A stretch of 64,000 nt of DNA from Rhodocyclaceae bacterium (GCA_028869135.1 JAGWTC010000001.1:124001-188000), one strand, 5' to 3'; counted from the first letter of the stretch, positions 52,078 to 64,000 are shown. The notes: generated by a model not told the origin, from the letters alone. Translations and numbers: made by a program.

Positions 52078-53546
52078 GGCGACACTCCGCCGGGAACTGC
52101 GATGTCCGGCTGCGGCACCGACGGCAGGCCGCCGCCCAGCGCCAGCATCAGGCCGGCATAGCTTTCCAGGCGACGCGCATGGATCAGCGCGGCCTGCTCT
52201 TCTTCGCGCAGCAGGGTGACTTCGCTGTTGAGCACGACAAGATAGTCCGTCAGCCCCGCGGCATGGCCCTTGCCTGCGAGCATGCGCGCCTTGCGCGCAG
52301 TAGCGACGCCGCTTTCGATCAGGTGTTGCTGATGCTGCTGCGATTGCGCCACGGTCAGTGCATTGCTCACGCTCTGCAAGGCGCCCAGCATCGTCTCGTT
52401 GTAGCTTTCGACGGCAATGTCGTAGGCGGCGGTCTGCGCGCCAAGATTGCCGCGCAAGCGGCCGCCGTCGAAAATGGGCAGGGAGACGGCCGGCCCCATG
52501 CCGCGAACAGCCGAGTCGGCGGAAAGAAAACGCGCGAAACCCAGCCCCTGGAAACCGATGAAGGCCATCAGGTTGATATTGGGATAGAAAGCCGCCTTGG
52601 CGGCACCGATACGCTGTCCCGCCGCAGCCACGCCCCAGCGGCGCGATGCAACGTCGGGGCGGCGGCCGATCAGGTCGGCCGGCAGCGCTGAAGGCAACTG
52701 CATCCACTCGCCCTCATCCAGCTTCAGGCGCGGTCGCACGATCGCCTCGCCCGCACCGGGCCCCTGCCCGCTGAGCACGGCCAGTTGACGTCCGATCAGG
52801 GTGATGTTTTCCTCGTGCTGTTCGAGGCGTGCTTCCAGCCCCGGCAGCTCGGCTTCGAGCTGGCTGATCTCGACTTCCGTGGCCAGCCCCGCCGCCAGCC
52901 GCTTGTGCGTGATCGCCAGCGCCTGACGGCGACGCTGCAGGGTATCGGCCACGATGTCCTTTAGCGCATAGTTCAGCGCCAGTTGGACATAGCTGCGCAC
53001 GATGGTGTTTTCCAGCGCCAGACGCGCCATCTGCGCCTCGGCCTCGGCAACGCGCGCCTCGTCCAGCGCGGCCGACAGCGCTCCGCGATTGCGCCCCCAC
53101 AGATCGAGGTCGTAGCTCGCATCGACGACGGAACGGTTATACCAGTCGTAATTGCCGGCCTGCGGCGGCGGAATGAAATCGTTCTGGGAAAAAAGCTGGC
53201 GTGTGGCCGAAGCGGAAAACCCCACGCCCGGCAAAGTGGCGCCTTCCGCCATCGTGGCGACGGCCTGTGCCTGACGCACGCGCGCCGCGGCGATATGCAG
53301 GCCGGGATTGTCGCTGAGCGACTTCGCGATCAGCGCATCGAGCTGCGGATCCGCGTAGCTTTCCCACCAGCGCGCCTGCGGCCATTGCGCCTGCATGGCG
53401 GAGGCGGAAGGAATGCCGGCGGCAAGGCGATCTGCCTCCAGCAGTTGCGCCTGCGGCCTGATATTGCCCATGTCGGCGCAGCCCGCCAGCGCCGCCGCCA
53501 GCAAGGCCGGCGCCAGCGTGGCAAAAAATTGTCTGCATCTGTCCAT
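52074..53546 (-). CDS. outer-membrane efflux lipoprotein (NodT/OprM-type)
   Basis: Outer-membrane channel for the efflux operon. The ATG at 53,546 has an AAGGA box 7 bases upstream and starts a lipoprotein signal (LAPALLAAALAGCADMG; lipobox LAGC). The 490-residue protein has two OEP repeats with ARWWESYADPQLDALIAKSL in the first and NRSVVDASYDLDLWGRNRG, the NodT-family signature. The second half contains GRRPDVASRRWGVAAAGQRI. It is the first gene of the five-gene leftward operon. An upstream ATG at 53,570 is a less likely start. Confidence 0.92.
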   Translation of the reverse strand: MDRCRQFFATLAPALLAAALAGCADMGNIRPQAQLLEADRLAAGIPSASAMQAQWPQARWWESYADPQLDALIAKSLSDNPGLHIAAARVRQAQAVATMAEGATLPGVGFSASATRQLFSQNDFIPPPQAGNYDWYNRSVVDASYDLDLWGRNRGALSAALDEARVAEAEAQMARLALENTIVRSYVQLALNYALKDIVADTLQRRRQALAITHKRLAAGLATEVEISQLEAELPGLEARLEQHEENITLIGRQLAVLSGQGPGAGEAIVRPRLKLDEGEWMQLPSALPADLIGRRPDVASRRWGVAAAGQRIGAAKAAFYPNINLMAFIGFQGLGFARFLSADSAVRGMGPAVSLPIFDGGRLRGNLGAQTAAYDIAVESYNETMLGALQSVSNALTVAQSQQHQQHLIESGVATARKARMLAGKGHAAGLTDYLVVLNSEVTLLREEEQAALIHARRLESYAGLMLALGGGLPSVPQPDIAVPGGVSP

Positions 53547-53579
53547 CAGGAATCCTTCAGCGATCACCATCGGACATAT

Positions 53580-53606
53580 TTTACTTAGATATATTTCATT
53601 AGTAAA
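53580..53606. promoter_or_regulatory. AT-rich dyad upstream of the efflux operon, candidate MarR operator
   Basis: TTTACT and AGTAAA form an inverted repeat with a 15-base AT-rich centre in otherwise GC-rich sequence, 34 bp upstream of the operon's first start codon. The placement suits repression of a promoter overlapping it. Confidence 0.5.
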
Positions 53607-53813
53607 CTATTTATCACGAACCGATTCCATATCGGCCATTCAGGCAGCATAGACCGCGTTTTGAAATTCCGAAATCCGCAACCTTGCTTGTGCGAGGAAT
53701 TCATGGCCGCGGGGCGCACTGCATCGACCGCACTCCGCCCCGCCTGGCGCCTGCCGACCATTTCGTGGCAAGCTCCCGCCTTGCACGTCTTCGTCACCCA
53801 CCCGGTCCATCCG

Positions 53814-54626
53814 ATGAAACGACTTCTTGCCCTGCTGCTGGCCTTGGTCATTCCCGCGGCTCATGCTGTCGATTGGCAGGAGAGCGAGGAAATCGCAGCC
53901 CTGTTCAAGGCGCGCAAGCTGAATGGCACCTTCGTTCTCTACGATGTCGCGGGCAACCGGCTGATCGGCCACAATCGCACGCGCGGCCAGGTGCGCTACA
54001 TCCCGGCCTCCACCTTCAAGATTCCCAACAGCCTGATCGGCCTTGCCGCCGGATCGGTCGGCGGTGTCGATGTGGTGCTGCCCTACGGCGGCAAGCCGCA
54101 GCCGCTGAAGGAATGGGAGCAGGACCTGAGTCTGCGCGATGCGATCCGGATTTCCAGCGTCCCGATCTATCAGGAGCTGGCCCGCCGTACCGGGCTCGCA
54201 CGCATGCGCGCGGGCATCGCCGCCTTGCAATACGGCAATGAACAGATCGGCAGCCACGTCGATCGCTTCTGGCTGGACGGACCGCTCAAGATCAGTGCCC
54301 TCGAACAGGTGGAGTTTCTGGCGCGCTTCGGGCAACTGCAACTCCCCTACCCGCGCCCTGTCCAACTCAGCGTGCGCGAGATCATCTTCCTCGAAACCGG
54401 CGACCACTGGGCGCTGTATGGCAAGACCGGCTGGGCCACGCCCTACAAGCCGGGCATAGGCTGGTGGGTGGGCTGGGTGCAGAAGGGCGACGAAATCTAC
54501 GCTTTCGCGCTCAATATCGACATGCCCGGGATGGCCGATGGCCCCAAGCGCATCGAACTGGGCAAGGCCTGCCTCAAGACCCTGGGCGTATTGCCGGCGG
54601 ATTACCGGGTCGAGCCGGCACGCTGA
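53814..54626 (+). CDS. class D (OXA-type) beta-lactamase
   Basis: Periplasmic serine beta-lactamase of 270 residues. The ATG at 53,814 starts a signal peptide (MKRLLALLLALVIPAAHA). All class D motifs are present: S66-T-F-K69 with the lysine that is carboxylated in OXA enzymes, S114-x-V116, Y140-G-N142, FWLDGPLKIS and K204-T-G206. This is diagnostic at the family level. The subgroup and substrate range cannot be read from motifs. The start lacks a clear ribosome-binding site. It is divergent from the MarR-controlled efflux operon, and no integron or IS flanks it, so it is likely an intrinsic chromosomal gene. Confidence 0.93.
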   Translation: MKRLLALLLALVIPAAHAVDWQESEEIAALFKARKLNGTFVLYDVAGNRLIGHNRTRGQVRYIPASTFKIPNSLIGLAAGSVGGVDVVLPYGGKPQPLKEWEQDLSLRDAIRISSVPIYQELARRTGLARMRAGIAALQYGNEQIGSHVDRFWLDGPLKISALEQVEFLARFGQLQLPYPRPVQLSVREIIFLETGDHWALYGKTGWATPYKPGIGWWVGWVQKGDEIYAFALNIDMPGMADGPKRIELGKACLKTLGVLPADYRVEPAR

Positions 54627-54661
54627 TTTCGGGCGCCGAACGCCACCAAGGGAATATCACC

Positions 54662-54844
54662 ATGGCCGCAGACGACAAGCCCCCGCAGGCAGAAACGCCT
54701 TCCCTGAGCAACTACCTGAACGACCGCCGCCTGCAGCGTAAAGTGCTCGACATGATCGTCAACACACCCGGCGCCAGACACCCCGACAAGCCCTCGCCGC
54801 CGTCCGCGCCGGACCTCTCCAAAGACAAGGAAAAATCGCGCTAG
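54662..54844 (+). CDS. small hypothetical protein
   Basis: 60 residues from the ATG at 54,662, with a purine-rich AAGGGAA about 8 bases upstream. The sequence is hydrophilic, beginning MAADDKPPQAETPSLSNYLN and ending in a Pro/Lys-rich tail. No family recognised. It lies 35 bp after the beta-lactamase stop and may share its transcript. The stop codon overlaps that of the convergent histidine kinase gene. Confidence 0.6.
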   Translation: MAADDKPPQAETPSLSNYLNDRRLQRKVLDMIVNTPGARHPDKPSPPSAPDLSKDKEKSR

Positions 54845-56724
54845 CCCTGAACCAGACGCAGACTCACGGTGACCCGGGTGCCCTGCTGCGGTTCGCTGGC
54901 GATCAGCAGTTGGGCGCCCGCCAGTTGTGCCTGTTCGCGCAATCCGACCAGACCATAATGGCCGTGATGAGGAATCTCGGGCTCGAAGCCGATACCGTCG
55001 TCGACAATCGCCATCTGCAAAAGCGGTCCGCCGTCCTCGACCTTGTGCAGGCTGAGCGTGACATTGCGCGCACGCGCATGGCGCTCGATATTGCGCAGCG
55101 CCTCTTCGGCAATGCGGAAGAAGGTTTCGGCACGCTCTTCGGAAAAGGTCGCCAGAGCCGGATCGCAGTCGAAATGGCAGGCGAGTCCGGTGCGATCGGC
55201 GAACAGATTCAGATGGTCCTGCAATGCCACGCCGAGGCCGACGTCGCGCACCGGGTTGTAGCGAATCTGGCCGATGGCTGCACGCGCCTCCTGCAAGCCC
55301 TGGCGTGCAGCCTTCTCGGCCTCGATCAGCTCCTCGGCCAGCGCCTCGGGCTGGGTCTCCGCCAGCTTCTTGAGCAGCCGGATTTCCGTCAACATGGCCA
55401 TCATCGAATGCGCGAGGGTGTCGTGCAGGTCGCGGGCGATCTTGAGCCGTTCGCGCACGACGGCGGCATAGCGCGCCTCCTCGGCCAGGCGCTGGATTTC
55501 ATGAGTACGGTCGGCCACACGATGGTCCAGCTCGGCATTGAGCTGGCGCAAACCGTCGCTTTCCTGTTGCAGCGCGCGCAACAGCCGGTCCAGCGCGGCG
55601 CCCAGTCGCGCAGCTTCGTCCTCGCCCTCGGGCACGGCAATCTGCTGCGCCGTGCCGGCCAGCACGTCATCGGCGGAGCTCGCGATCATGCGGACCCGGC
55701 GCGTCAGGCGCCGCGCCAGCGACAACCCGACGAAAGCGGCGACGATGCCCAGTCCCAGCAGCACGGCGGCGATTTGCCACTGTACCCGGGTCACTGCAGC
55801 CACAGCCTGGTCCAGCGGCTGGATCGCCACCACGCGCCAGCCCAGTTGCTGCAGCGACTCGTTGTCTCCCTGCTGCGCCTCGGCCACCAGGTAGCTGTGC
55901 CCCTCCTCCATCCGGTGCAGCACCAGTTGCGGCGGCATGCTGCTGAGGCCGAATTCGCTCAGCGGCGCAAACACCGGCGGCGCATCCTGCTGCCACTGCT
56001 TGCCGACAAGCTCGGGCGGCCCGATGCGAACGATGTCGTCGCGATCGATCAGCAACCACTCCTCGCGCGATACGTCGCTCATGCCCTTGTTGATATCGCG
56101 CACCATCTGCAACACCCAGTCCCAGGACAGGCGCGCGGCGACGACGCCCAGCACGGCGCCGCTGCTGCTGCGAATCGGCGCGGTCAGCTTGAGGAAACGC
56201 TTGCCGTGCATCTCGGCCTCGTGATCGTCCCCCTTGTACTCCTCGTTGTTGAAGCTGACACCTTCCTCGATCCACGAGACGATAAAGCCCTGGGCGAACC
56301 AGGCGTACTGGTAGACGTTATTACCGATCACATCGGGGTCGGTGGCCGCAATGATCTGGCCGTCGGCATCGGCTGCGGCAATCCAGACGAAATCGGGAAA
56401 GCTCGCCTGCACGTTGGACAGCACGCGCTGCATGCTGCCTCTTTCGTTGCGCCGCACATCGTCGGACAGCATGGCCGCGGAGATGCTCACCGACTGCAGG
56501 CGCTGCGCCAGCGCCAGATTGAGCTCGGAAGCGATATGGTCTGCGGCGCTGGCCAGACGCAGGCTGTACTGCTGCAGCAGGTTGCTGCGCACGATCTGCC
56601 CCACCCAGGCGGCGGCCACCACGGCCAGCACCAGCGCCAGACCGAATACCAGCCAGCCGAGGGCGGTGGACAGACTCTGGCGGGGGTCGATGCGATGCAG
56701 GAAGGAAGACAGGGGGGGCGGCAT
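54841..56724 (-). CDS. sensor histidine kinase, NarX/HisKA_3 type with periplasmic Cache domain
   Basis: 627 residues. TM1 (LGWLVFGLALVLAVVAAAWV) is followed by a periplasmic double Cache-like region (residues about 40-300, with DFVWIAAADADGQIIAATDP), TM2 (QIAAVLLGLGIVAAFVGLSL) and a HAMP domain. The HisKA_3 dimerisation region contains the phosphorylated H434 in KIARDLHDTLAHSMMAML, and the HATPase region contains VDDGIGFEP. It is divergent from the response regulator gene across 111 bp and is clearly its partner. The ligand is unknown. Confidence 0.93.
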   Translation of the reverse strand: MPPPLSSFLHRIDPRQSLSTALGWLVFGLALVLAVVAAAWVGQIVRSNLLQQYSLRLASAADHIASELNLALAQRLQSVSISAAMLSDDVRRNERGSMQRVLSNVQASFPDFVWIAAADADGQIIAATDPDVIGNNVYQYAWFAQGFIVSWIEEGVSFNNEEYKGDDHEAEMHGKRFLKLTAPIRSSSGAVLGVVAARLSWDWVLQMVRDINKGMSDVSREEWLLIDRDDIVRIGPPELVGKQWQQDAPPVFAPLSEFGLSSMPPQLVLHRMEEGHSYLVAEAQQGDNESLQQLGWRVVAIQPLDQAVAAVTRVQWQIAAVLLGLGIVAAFVGLSLARRLTRRVRMIASSADDVLAGTAQQIAVPEGEDEAARLGAALDRLLRALQQESDGLRQLNAELDHRVADRTHEIQRLAEEARYAAVVRERLKIARDLHDTLAHSMMAMLTEIRLLKKLAETQPEALAEELIEAEKAARQGLQEARAAIGQIRYNPVRDVGLGVALQDHLNLFADRTGLACHFDCDPALATFSEERAETFFRIAEEALRNIERHARARNVTLSLHKVEDGGPLLQMAIVDDGIGFEPEIPHHGHYGLVGLREQAQLAGAQLLIASEPQQGTRVTVSLRLVQG

Positions 56725-56835
56725 GCCCGAACGATATCAGCCCCGGCCCGTATGTGCATCAGGTCACGCAACAGAATGACCAAAATCACATAGAAAACGC
56801 TGTCCGGCCATGTGACCAGCCATTAGAATCACGGC

Positions 56836-57573
56836 ATGGATCAAAGCCCCCCCAGCCCCACCCCGCAGACTCCGATTCGCGTCCTGATCGCCGACGACCA
56901 GTCGCTGATCCGCCGCGGCATGAGCCTGATCATTTCGGCCGAGCCCGACATCGAAGTGATCGGCCAGGCCGCCGACGGCGCCGAGGCCGTGTCCATGGCG
57001 CTGGCGCTGAAACCCGATGTCGTGCTCATGGACCTGCACATGCCGGTCAAGGGAGGCGTGGTCGCCACGCGCGAAATAACCACCCAACTGCCGAATACCC
57101 GTGTCATGGTGCTGACTACCTTCGATACCGATGCCATGGTGTTCGATGCCGTACGTGCCGGGGCGCAGGCCTATCTGCTCAAGGACACCAGCGAAGCGGA
57201 AGTGCTGGACACCATACGCGCCGTGCATCGCGGCGAATCGCGCATGACCCCGCAAATCGCATCCAAGGTCATGGATCAGTTCCGGCTGCTCGCCAATCAG
57301 AATCCCGGCGCGCGGCCGCAAGTTGAAGACAGCACCCCGGTCAGCAGCCCGGAACCCGACTCCATCCATGCCAAGCGCCAGTCGCTGCTGACCGACAAGG
57401 AAGCGCGCGTGCTGGAACTCATCGCCGAAGGCATGAGCAACAAGCAGATCGCCAATACCGTCTTTCTGGCCGAAGGCACGGTCAAGAACTACGTCAGCCG
57501 CATCATGGAAAAGCTCCACGCCAATACGCGCACCGAGCTTGCCATCATGACCCTGCGCAACAAGCAGGACTGA
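56836..57573 (+). CDS. LuxR/NarL-family response regulator
   Basis: 245 residues. The receiver domain (about 15-135) carries the phospho-acceptor D66 in VVLMDLHMPVKGG, the acidic pair DD near residue 20, and the conserved K in AQAYLLKDTSEAEV. The C-terminal GerE-type helix-turn-helix is LTDKEARVLELIAEGMSNKQ with the recognition helix in AEGTVKNYVSRIMEKL. It partners the divergent kinase. The OxlT-like transporter gene begins 436 bp downstream with repeated sites in its leader, making it a plausible target (inference). Confidence 0.95.
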   Translation: MDQSPPSPTPQTPIRVLIADDQSLIRRGMSLIISAEPDIEVIGQAADGAEAVSMALALKPDVVLMDLHMPVKGGVVATREITTQLPNTRVMVLTTFDTDAMVFDAVRAGAQAYLLKDTSEAEVLDTIRAVHRGESRMTPQIASKVMDQFRLLANQNPGARPQVEDSTPVSSPEPDSIHAKRQSLLTDKEARVLELIAEGMSNKQIANTVFLAEGTVKNYVSRIMEKLHANTRTELAIMTLRNKQD

Positions 57574-58009
57574 ACGCCCCCTCCTGCCATCCTCCTGCGC
57601 CGGCACTGTCGCCGGTCGCGCCCGGCCGGGTAAACTTTCGGCCTCCCGCCCCCTTCCTGCTTATGTCATTTGCCTGCTGACAGGGCGGATTTTGCGTGTG
57701 CTTCAGGTCACCGTTGCATACGTGTTACAAGACATAAGTTGCTAACAATTTCGTGACTTATGGCCTTTCGGTTTTTATTGTACCAGCGACAAAAAACCGC
57801 ATGGTTGAGGCCCCTTGTGACTTACGTCACTTTCAAAAGCATCATTTCGTGACTTTCTCCGACCCCAATTAGTGACTTTAGGCAACTCCCCCAAATTGGG
57901 CTGATCGGTACATTCGGCTCGCTCATGCACCTGTCAGGGTGCTGACAGGTAAGCAAGTCGTTCAACACGGGTGCCGCTCCCATCGGCGCCGTAACGGAGG
58001 AGTTACAAA
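57574..58009. promoter_or_regulatory. long leader of the OxlT-like gene with repeated GTGACTT sites
   Basis: 436 bp, AT-richer than its surroundings. GTGACTT occurs on the plus strand at 57,753, 57,817, 57,849 and 57,872. The first lies in a dyad CATAAGT (57,733) / ACTTATG (57,756), the second in GTGAC-TTAC-GTCAC. Further on, a CCCAATT / AATTGGG dyad (57,864-57,900) and a perfect 9-bp hairpin ACCTGTCAG / CTGACAGGT (57,929-57,950, loop GGTG) precede the start codon. A good GGAGG ribosome-binding site lies at 57,996. The sites look like regulator-binding repeats. Confidence 0.6.
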
Positions 58010-59281
58010 ATGTCTAACACTGTGGCCCTGGAAACCGGCGCAAGCAGCACCTGGTATTCCAACCGCTGGATCCAGCTGGTCATCGGCATTATCTGCATGT
58101 CGATGGTCGCCAATATGCAATATGGCTGGACCCTGTTCGTCGAGCCGATGGCTCAAAAGCACGGCTGGACGCGCGCCGCGATCCAGGTTGCATTCACCAT
58201 TTTCATCCTGACCGAAACCTGGCTTGTCCCGGTTGAAGGCTGGGTCGTCGACAAACTCGGCCCGCGCAAGGTCGTATTCGTCGCCGGCATCCTGTGCGCC
58301 CTTGCCTGGGTGCTCAATGCCAAGGCCGAGTCGCTGGGCATGCTCTACTTCGCCGCTGTCATCGGCGGCATCGGCGCAGGCACCGTGTATGGCACCTGCG
58401 TTGGCAATGCCGTGAAGTGGTTCTCCGACAAGCGCGGCCTGGCTGCCGGCCTGACCGCCGCCGGCTTCGGCGCCGGCTCCGCCCTGACCATCATCCCGAT
58501 CGCCAACATGATCAAGGCCGATGGCTACGAAGCCGCCTTCTGGAACTTCGGCCTGATCCAGGGCATCAGCGTCATGGTGCTCGGCCTGCTGCTGATCAAG
58601 CCGCCCGCCTCCTCCTCGTCCAAGACTGCAGGCAAGGCCACCGTGCAGCAAAGCAACCGCGACTACACCATGGGTGAAATGGTGCGCAAGCCCGTGTTCT
58701 GGCTGATGTATCTGCTGTTCGTGTCGGTTGCCGCCGGCGGCCTGATCGCCACCGCCCAGCTCGGCTCCATCGCCAAGGACTTCGGTCACGACAACACCAC
58801 GCTCAGCTGGTTCGGTCTGACCCTGCCGGCGCTGACCTTCGCGCTGACCATCGACCGCATCCTGAACGGCGTGACCCGTCCCTTCTTCGGCTGGGTGTCG
58901 GACAAGATCGGCCGCGAACCGACCATGCTGTTCGCGTTCCTGATGGAAGGCATCGGCATCATCGCCCTCCTGAAGTACGGCCACGATCCGGTTGCCTTCG
59001 TGATCCTGACCGGCCTGGTGTTCTTCGCCTGGGGTGAAATCTTCTCGCTGTTCCCCTCGATGTGTGCCGACACCTTCGGTTCCGAGAACGCTGCAGGCAA
59101 CGCCGGCATGTTGTACACCGCCAAGGGCACCGCATCGATGCTGGTTCCGGTCGGCGCCTGGATGGTTTCCAGCTTCGGTTGGGACTCGGTGTTCTACTTT
59201 GCTTCCGCACTGAACATCTTCGCTGGCCTGGCCTCCTGGTTCTGGCTCAAGCCGATGCGTAGCAAGTTCATGGCGCAGTAA
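58010..59281 (+). CDS. MFS transporter, OxlT-like oxalate/formate antiporter
   Basis: 423 residues, twelve membrane segments. It belongs to the OxlT family by pattern: LVIGIICMSMVANMQYGWTL at TM1, FGLIQGISVMVLGLLLI, and DRILNGVTRPFFGWVSDKIG at TM8. The two cationic residues that bind oxalate in Oxalobacter OxlT (R272 and K355) have clear counterparts, R290 in GVTRPFFGW and K372 in MLYTAKGTASM. Oxalate or a similar dicarboxylate is therefore a reasonable inferred substrate. A strong GGAGG site precedes the start, and an intrinsic terminator follows 40 bp past the stop. No oxalyl-CoA genes are in the window. Confidence 0.88.
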   Translation: MSNTVALETGASSTWYSNRWIQLVIGIICMSMVANMQYGWTLFVEPMAQKHGWTRAAIQVAFTIFILTETWLVPVEGWVVDKLGPRKVVFVAGILCALAWVLNAKAESLGMLYFAAVIGGIGAGTVYGTCVGNAVKWFSDKRGLAAGLTAAGFGAGSALTIIPIANMIKADGYEAAFWNFGLIQGISVMVLGLLLIKPPASSSSKTAGKATVQQSNRDYTMGEMVRKPVFWLMYLLFVSVAAGGLIATAQLGSIAKDFGHDNTTLSWFGLTLPALTFALTIDRILNGVTRPFFGWVSDKIGREPTMLFAFLMEGIGIIALLKYGHDPVAFVILTGLVFFAWGEIFSLFPSMCADTFGSENAAGNAGMLYTAKGTASMLVPVGAWMVSSFGWDSVFYFASALNIFAGLASWFWLKPMRSKFMAQ

Positions 59282-59321
59282 GCCGGGAACGCCCCCTCTC
59301 CGGCTCCTGGCCGGATTGCAA

Positions 59322-59354
59322 AAAACGGGAAGCCTTTGGCTTCCCGTTTTTTTT
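59322..59354 (+). terminator. intrinsic terminator after the OxlT-like gene
   Basis: A 13-bp stem (AAAACGGGAAGCC / GGCTTCCCGTTTT) with a 3-base loop TTT and a further T-run. It is nearly symmetric and could act on both strands. Confidence 0.92.
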
Positions 59355-59427
59355 GCCCACGTCGCGAAATGATTGAGTTGCCAATGCAAAATTGATACGC
59401 TGCACAAACAACAAGACAAGTATCATT

Positions 59428-62706
<3,279 letters not shown>

Positions 62707-62772
62707 TTTTTCACCGAGCCTGCCGGACTTTGCAGGACAAAGTCATAATTCCTACGTCATCAAGGATCCCAC

Positions 62773-63561
62773 ATGAAATCCGCACTGCTTCGCATTTCCG
62801 CCTATGCCGTCGTCGCTGCATTGTCGGCCCAGACCGCATTCGCCGCCGATGACACCGTCAGCGTGAACGGCAAGACCATTCCGAAGAGCCGAATCGAAAC
62901 GCTGGTTGCCGGACAGATGGCGCAAGGCCAGCCTGACACGCCGGAACTGCGCAAGGCCGTCAAGGAAGAACTGGTTCGTCGCGAAGTTCTGGTCCAGGCC
63001 GCCACCGCCAAGGGCATCGACAAGAAGGCCGACGTGCAGACCCAGGTCGAGATGGCTCGCCAGCAAGTCGTCATCGGCGCCTACCTGCAGGACTATGTGA
63101 AGAGCAACCCGCCGACCGACGCCCAGATCCGCCAGGAATATGAAGCCGTCAAGGCCCGCGTCGGCGATCGTGAATACAAGGTCCGCCACATTCTGGTCCA
63201 GAATGAAGACGAAGCCAAGGCCATCATCGCCAAACTCAACAAGGGTGAAAAATTCGAAGACCTGGCCAAGCAGTCGCTCGATCCGGGCAGCAAGGAACGC
63301 GGTGGCGATCTCGGCTGGTCCACGCCGGCCGCTTACGTGAAGCCCTTCTCGGATGCAGTGGTTGCGCTGAAGCCGGGCACCTACACCAAGGAGCCGGTCA
63401 AGACCGACTTCGGCTATCACGTCATCCAGGTCGAAGACAGCCGCGACCTGAAGCTGCCGACGCTGGAAGAAGCGAAGCCGCAAATCAGCCAGCGCCTGGC
63501 CCAGCAGATTGTCGAGAAGCACGTGAACGACCTGCGCGCCAAGGCCAAGGTAGTCCAGTAA
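62773..63561 (+). CDS. periplasmic peptidyl-prolyl isomerase (parvulin type)
   Basis: 262 residues. The N-terminal signal peptide (MKSALLRISAYAVVAALSAQ, cleavage near AFA/ADD) directs export. A SurA_N-like helical part (about 30-125) is followed by the parvulin domain (about 130-235) with KVRHILVQNEDEAKAIIAKL, SKERGGDLGWSTPAAYVKPF and VKTDFGYHVIQVEDSR. It resembles PrsA/PpiC-type folding factors for envelope proteins. In many betaproteobacteria such a gene follows bolA; here it lies about 60 kb away. Confidence 0.94.
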   Translation: MKSALLRISAYAVVAALSAQTAFAADDTVSVNGKTIPKSRIETLVAGQMAQGQPDTPELRKAVKEELVRREVLVQAATAKGIDKKADVQTQVEMARQQVVIGAYLQDYVKSNPPTDAQIRQEYEAVKARVGDREYKVRHILVQNEDEAKAIIAKLNKGEKFEDLAKQSLDPGSKERGGDLGWSTPAAYVKPFSDAVVALKPGTYTKEPVKTDFGYHVIQVEDSRDLKLPTLEEAKPQISQRLAQQIVEKHVNDLRAKAKVVQ

Positions 63562-63585
63562 ACCGGCTGACGACACTGAGCGAAC

Positions 63586-63617
63586 AAACGGGAGCTGCGG
63601 CTCCCGTTTGTTTTTTG
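63586..63617 (+). terminator. intrinsic terminator after the parvulin gene
   Basis: A 10-bp stem AAACGGGAGC / GCTCCCGTTT with loop TGCG, followed by a T-rich run. Confidence 0.9.
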
Positions 63618-63716
63618 TCAAACCGGATGACATTACCTCATGTCAGAACGCCATCTTCCGGGGCAGGATGGCGCAATTTGATGTAGTTTAGCAACATCGC
63701 TTTCGAACCATAGGCC

Positions 63717-64000
63717 ATGACAGGATCCGCCCTGCCCCTGCCGCGTTCGCTTCTCGCCGCGCTGACGCTTCTGCTGTTCAGTGCCGCCTGGTGGGCCGAG
63801 CCCCTGCAGACACTGCTCGACCGGCCGCATCTGTTTCCGCTGCAGCTGCATACCGTGATGGAAAGCTTCGCCGTTCTGGTAGCGATCCTGATCTTCACCA
63901 TTTCCTGGAGCACCTACAGTGCCGAGCGGCCGGGAAACGTCATCATCATCGCTTGCGGCTTTCTTTGCGTCGGCCTGCTCGATTTCGCCCACACGCTCTC
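63717..64000 (+). CDS. MASE3-domain sensor protein, 5' part only
   Basis: The ATG at 63,717 opens a frame that runs off the right edge (94 codons). The visible part is membrane-bound: SLLAALTLLLFSAAWWAEPL, then the MASE3 signature LHTVMESFAVLVAILIFTIS and CGFLCVGLLDFAHTL. MASE3 is an integral-membrane sensory domain usually followed by PAS, histidine kinase or GGDEF output domains, none of which is in view. It follows the parvulin terminator, so it is a separate unit. Confidence 0.8.
   Translation, partial: MTGSALPLPRSLLAALTLLLFSAAWWAEPLQTLLDRPHLFPLQLHTVMESFAVLVAILIFTISWSTYSAERPGNVIIIACGFLCVGLLDFAHTL

Overview
The window is a 64 kb piece of a GC-rich chromosome from a betaproteobacterium, most likely from the Rhodocyclales / Sterolibacteriaceae neighbourhood. 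This is inferred from gene order (msrB-yciB-yciI-bolA; dnaQ-rnhA-methyltransferase divergent from gloB-mltD) and general protein style; no marker gene fixes the genus.

Bases 1-17,050 are housekeeping: the 5' part of a D-amino-acid dehydrogenase gene, a repair/stress/envelope run (msrB, yciB, yciI, bolA), dnaQ and rnhA separated by an inverted REP-like pair, a methyltransferase, gloB, mltD, a YejBEF-type peptide ABC transporter without a visible binding protein, two small-molecule transporters, an NAD(P)HX repair enzyme, a membrane-anchored glutamate-synthase-like flavoprotein and nadC.

Bases 17,193-34,221 hold tRNA-Ser(GGA) and a genomic island inserted at its 3' end. An 18-bp copy of the tRNA end lies at the right border (34,204-34,221). 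Paired ACCACAC repeats lie exactly 65 bp inside each att copy. The island's tyrosine-integrase gene is cut in two: the C-terminal part lies at 22.5-23.25 kb and the N-terminal part at 33.5-34.1 kb. They are separated by a 10.29 kb insertion flanked by a 6-bp repeat. That insertion carries IS21-type istA/istB plus a heavy-metal-type RND efflux operon ending in a solitary flgB-like gene, and a DUF1232 gene. The older island carries an AT-richer set: a PD-(D/E)XK-like protein, two small unknown genes, a serine recombinase, an HNH protein and a HEPN-motif (ApeA-like) protein placed directly behind the integrase. The last two look like candidate defence cargo.

Bases 34.2-45 kb are mixed chromosome: a duplicated terminator, a 36-residue membrane protein, a YihY/BrkB protein, small envelope proteins, a host-attachment-like protein, glgX, an AI-2E-family permease, gltX, tRNA-Val(CAC) and an Hsp70-like protein of the YegD type, followed by a small cluster of DnaA-box-like sites.

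Bases 45-64 kb are mostly transport and signalling: an MgtA-type ATPase; a tightly overlapped MarR-regulated efflux operon (outer-membrane factor, MarR, FUSC, DUF1656, HlyD); a class D beta-lactamase; a divergent NarX/NarL-like two-component pair; a long regulatory intergenic region with repeated GTGACTT sites; an OxlT-like oxalate/formate transporter; a hybrid histidine kinase; a secreted parvulin; and the start of a MASE3 sensor protein at the right edge.
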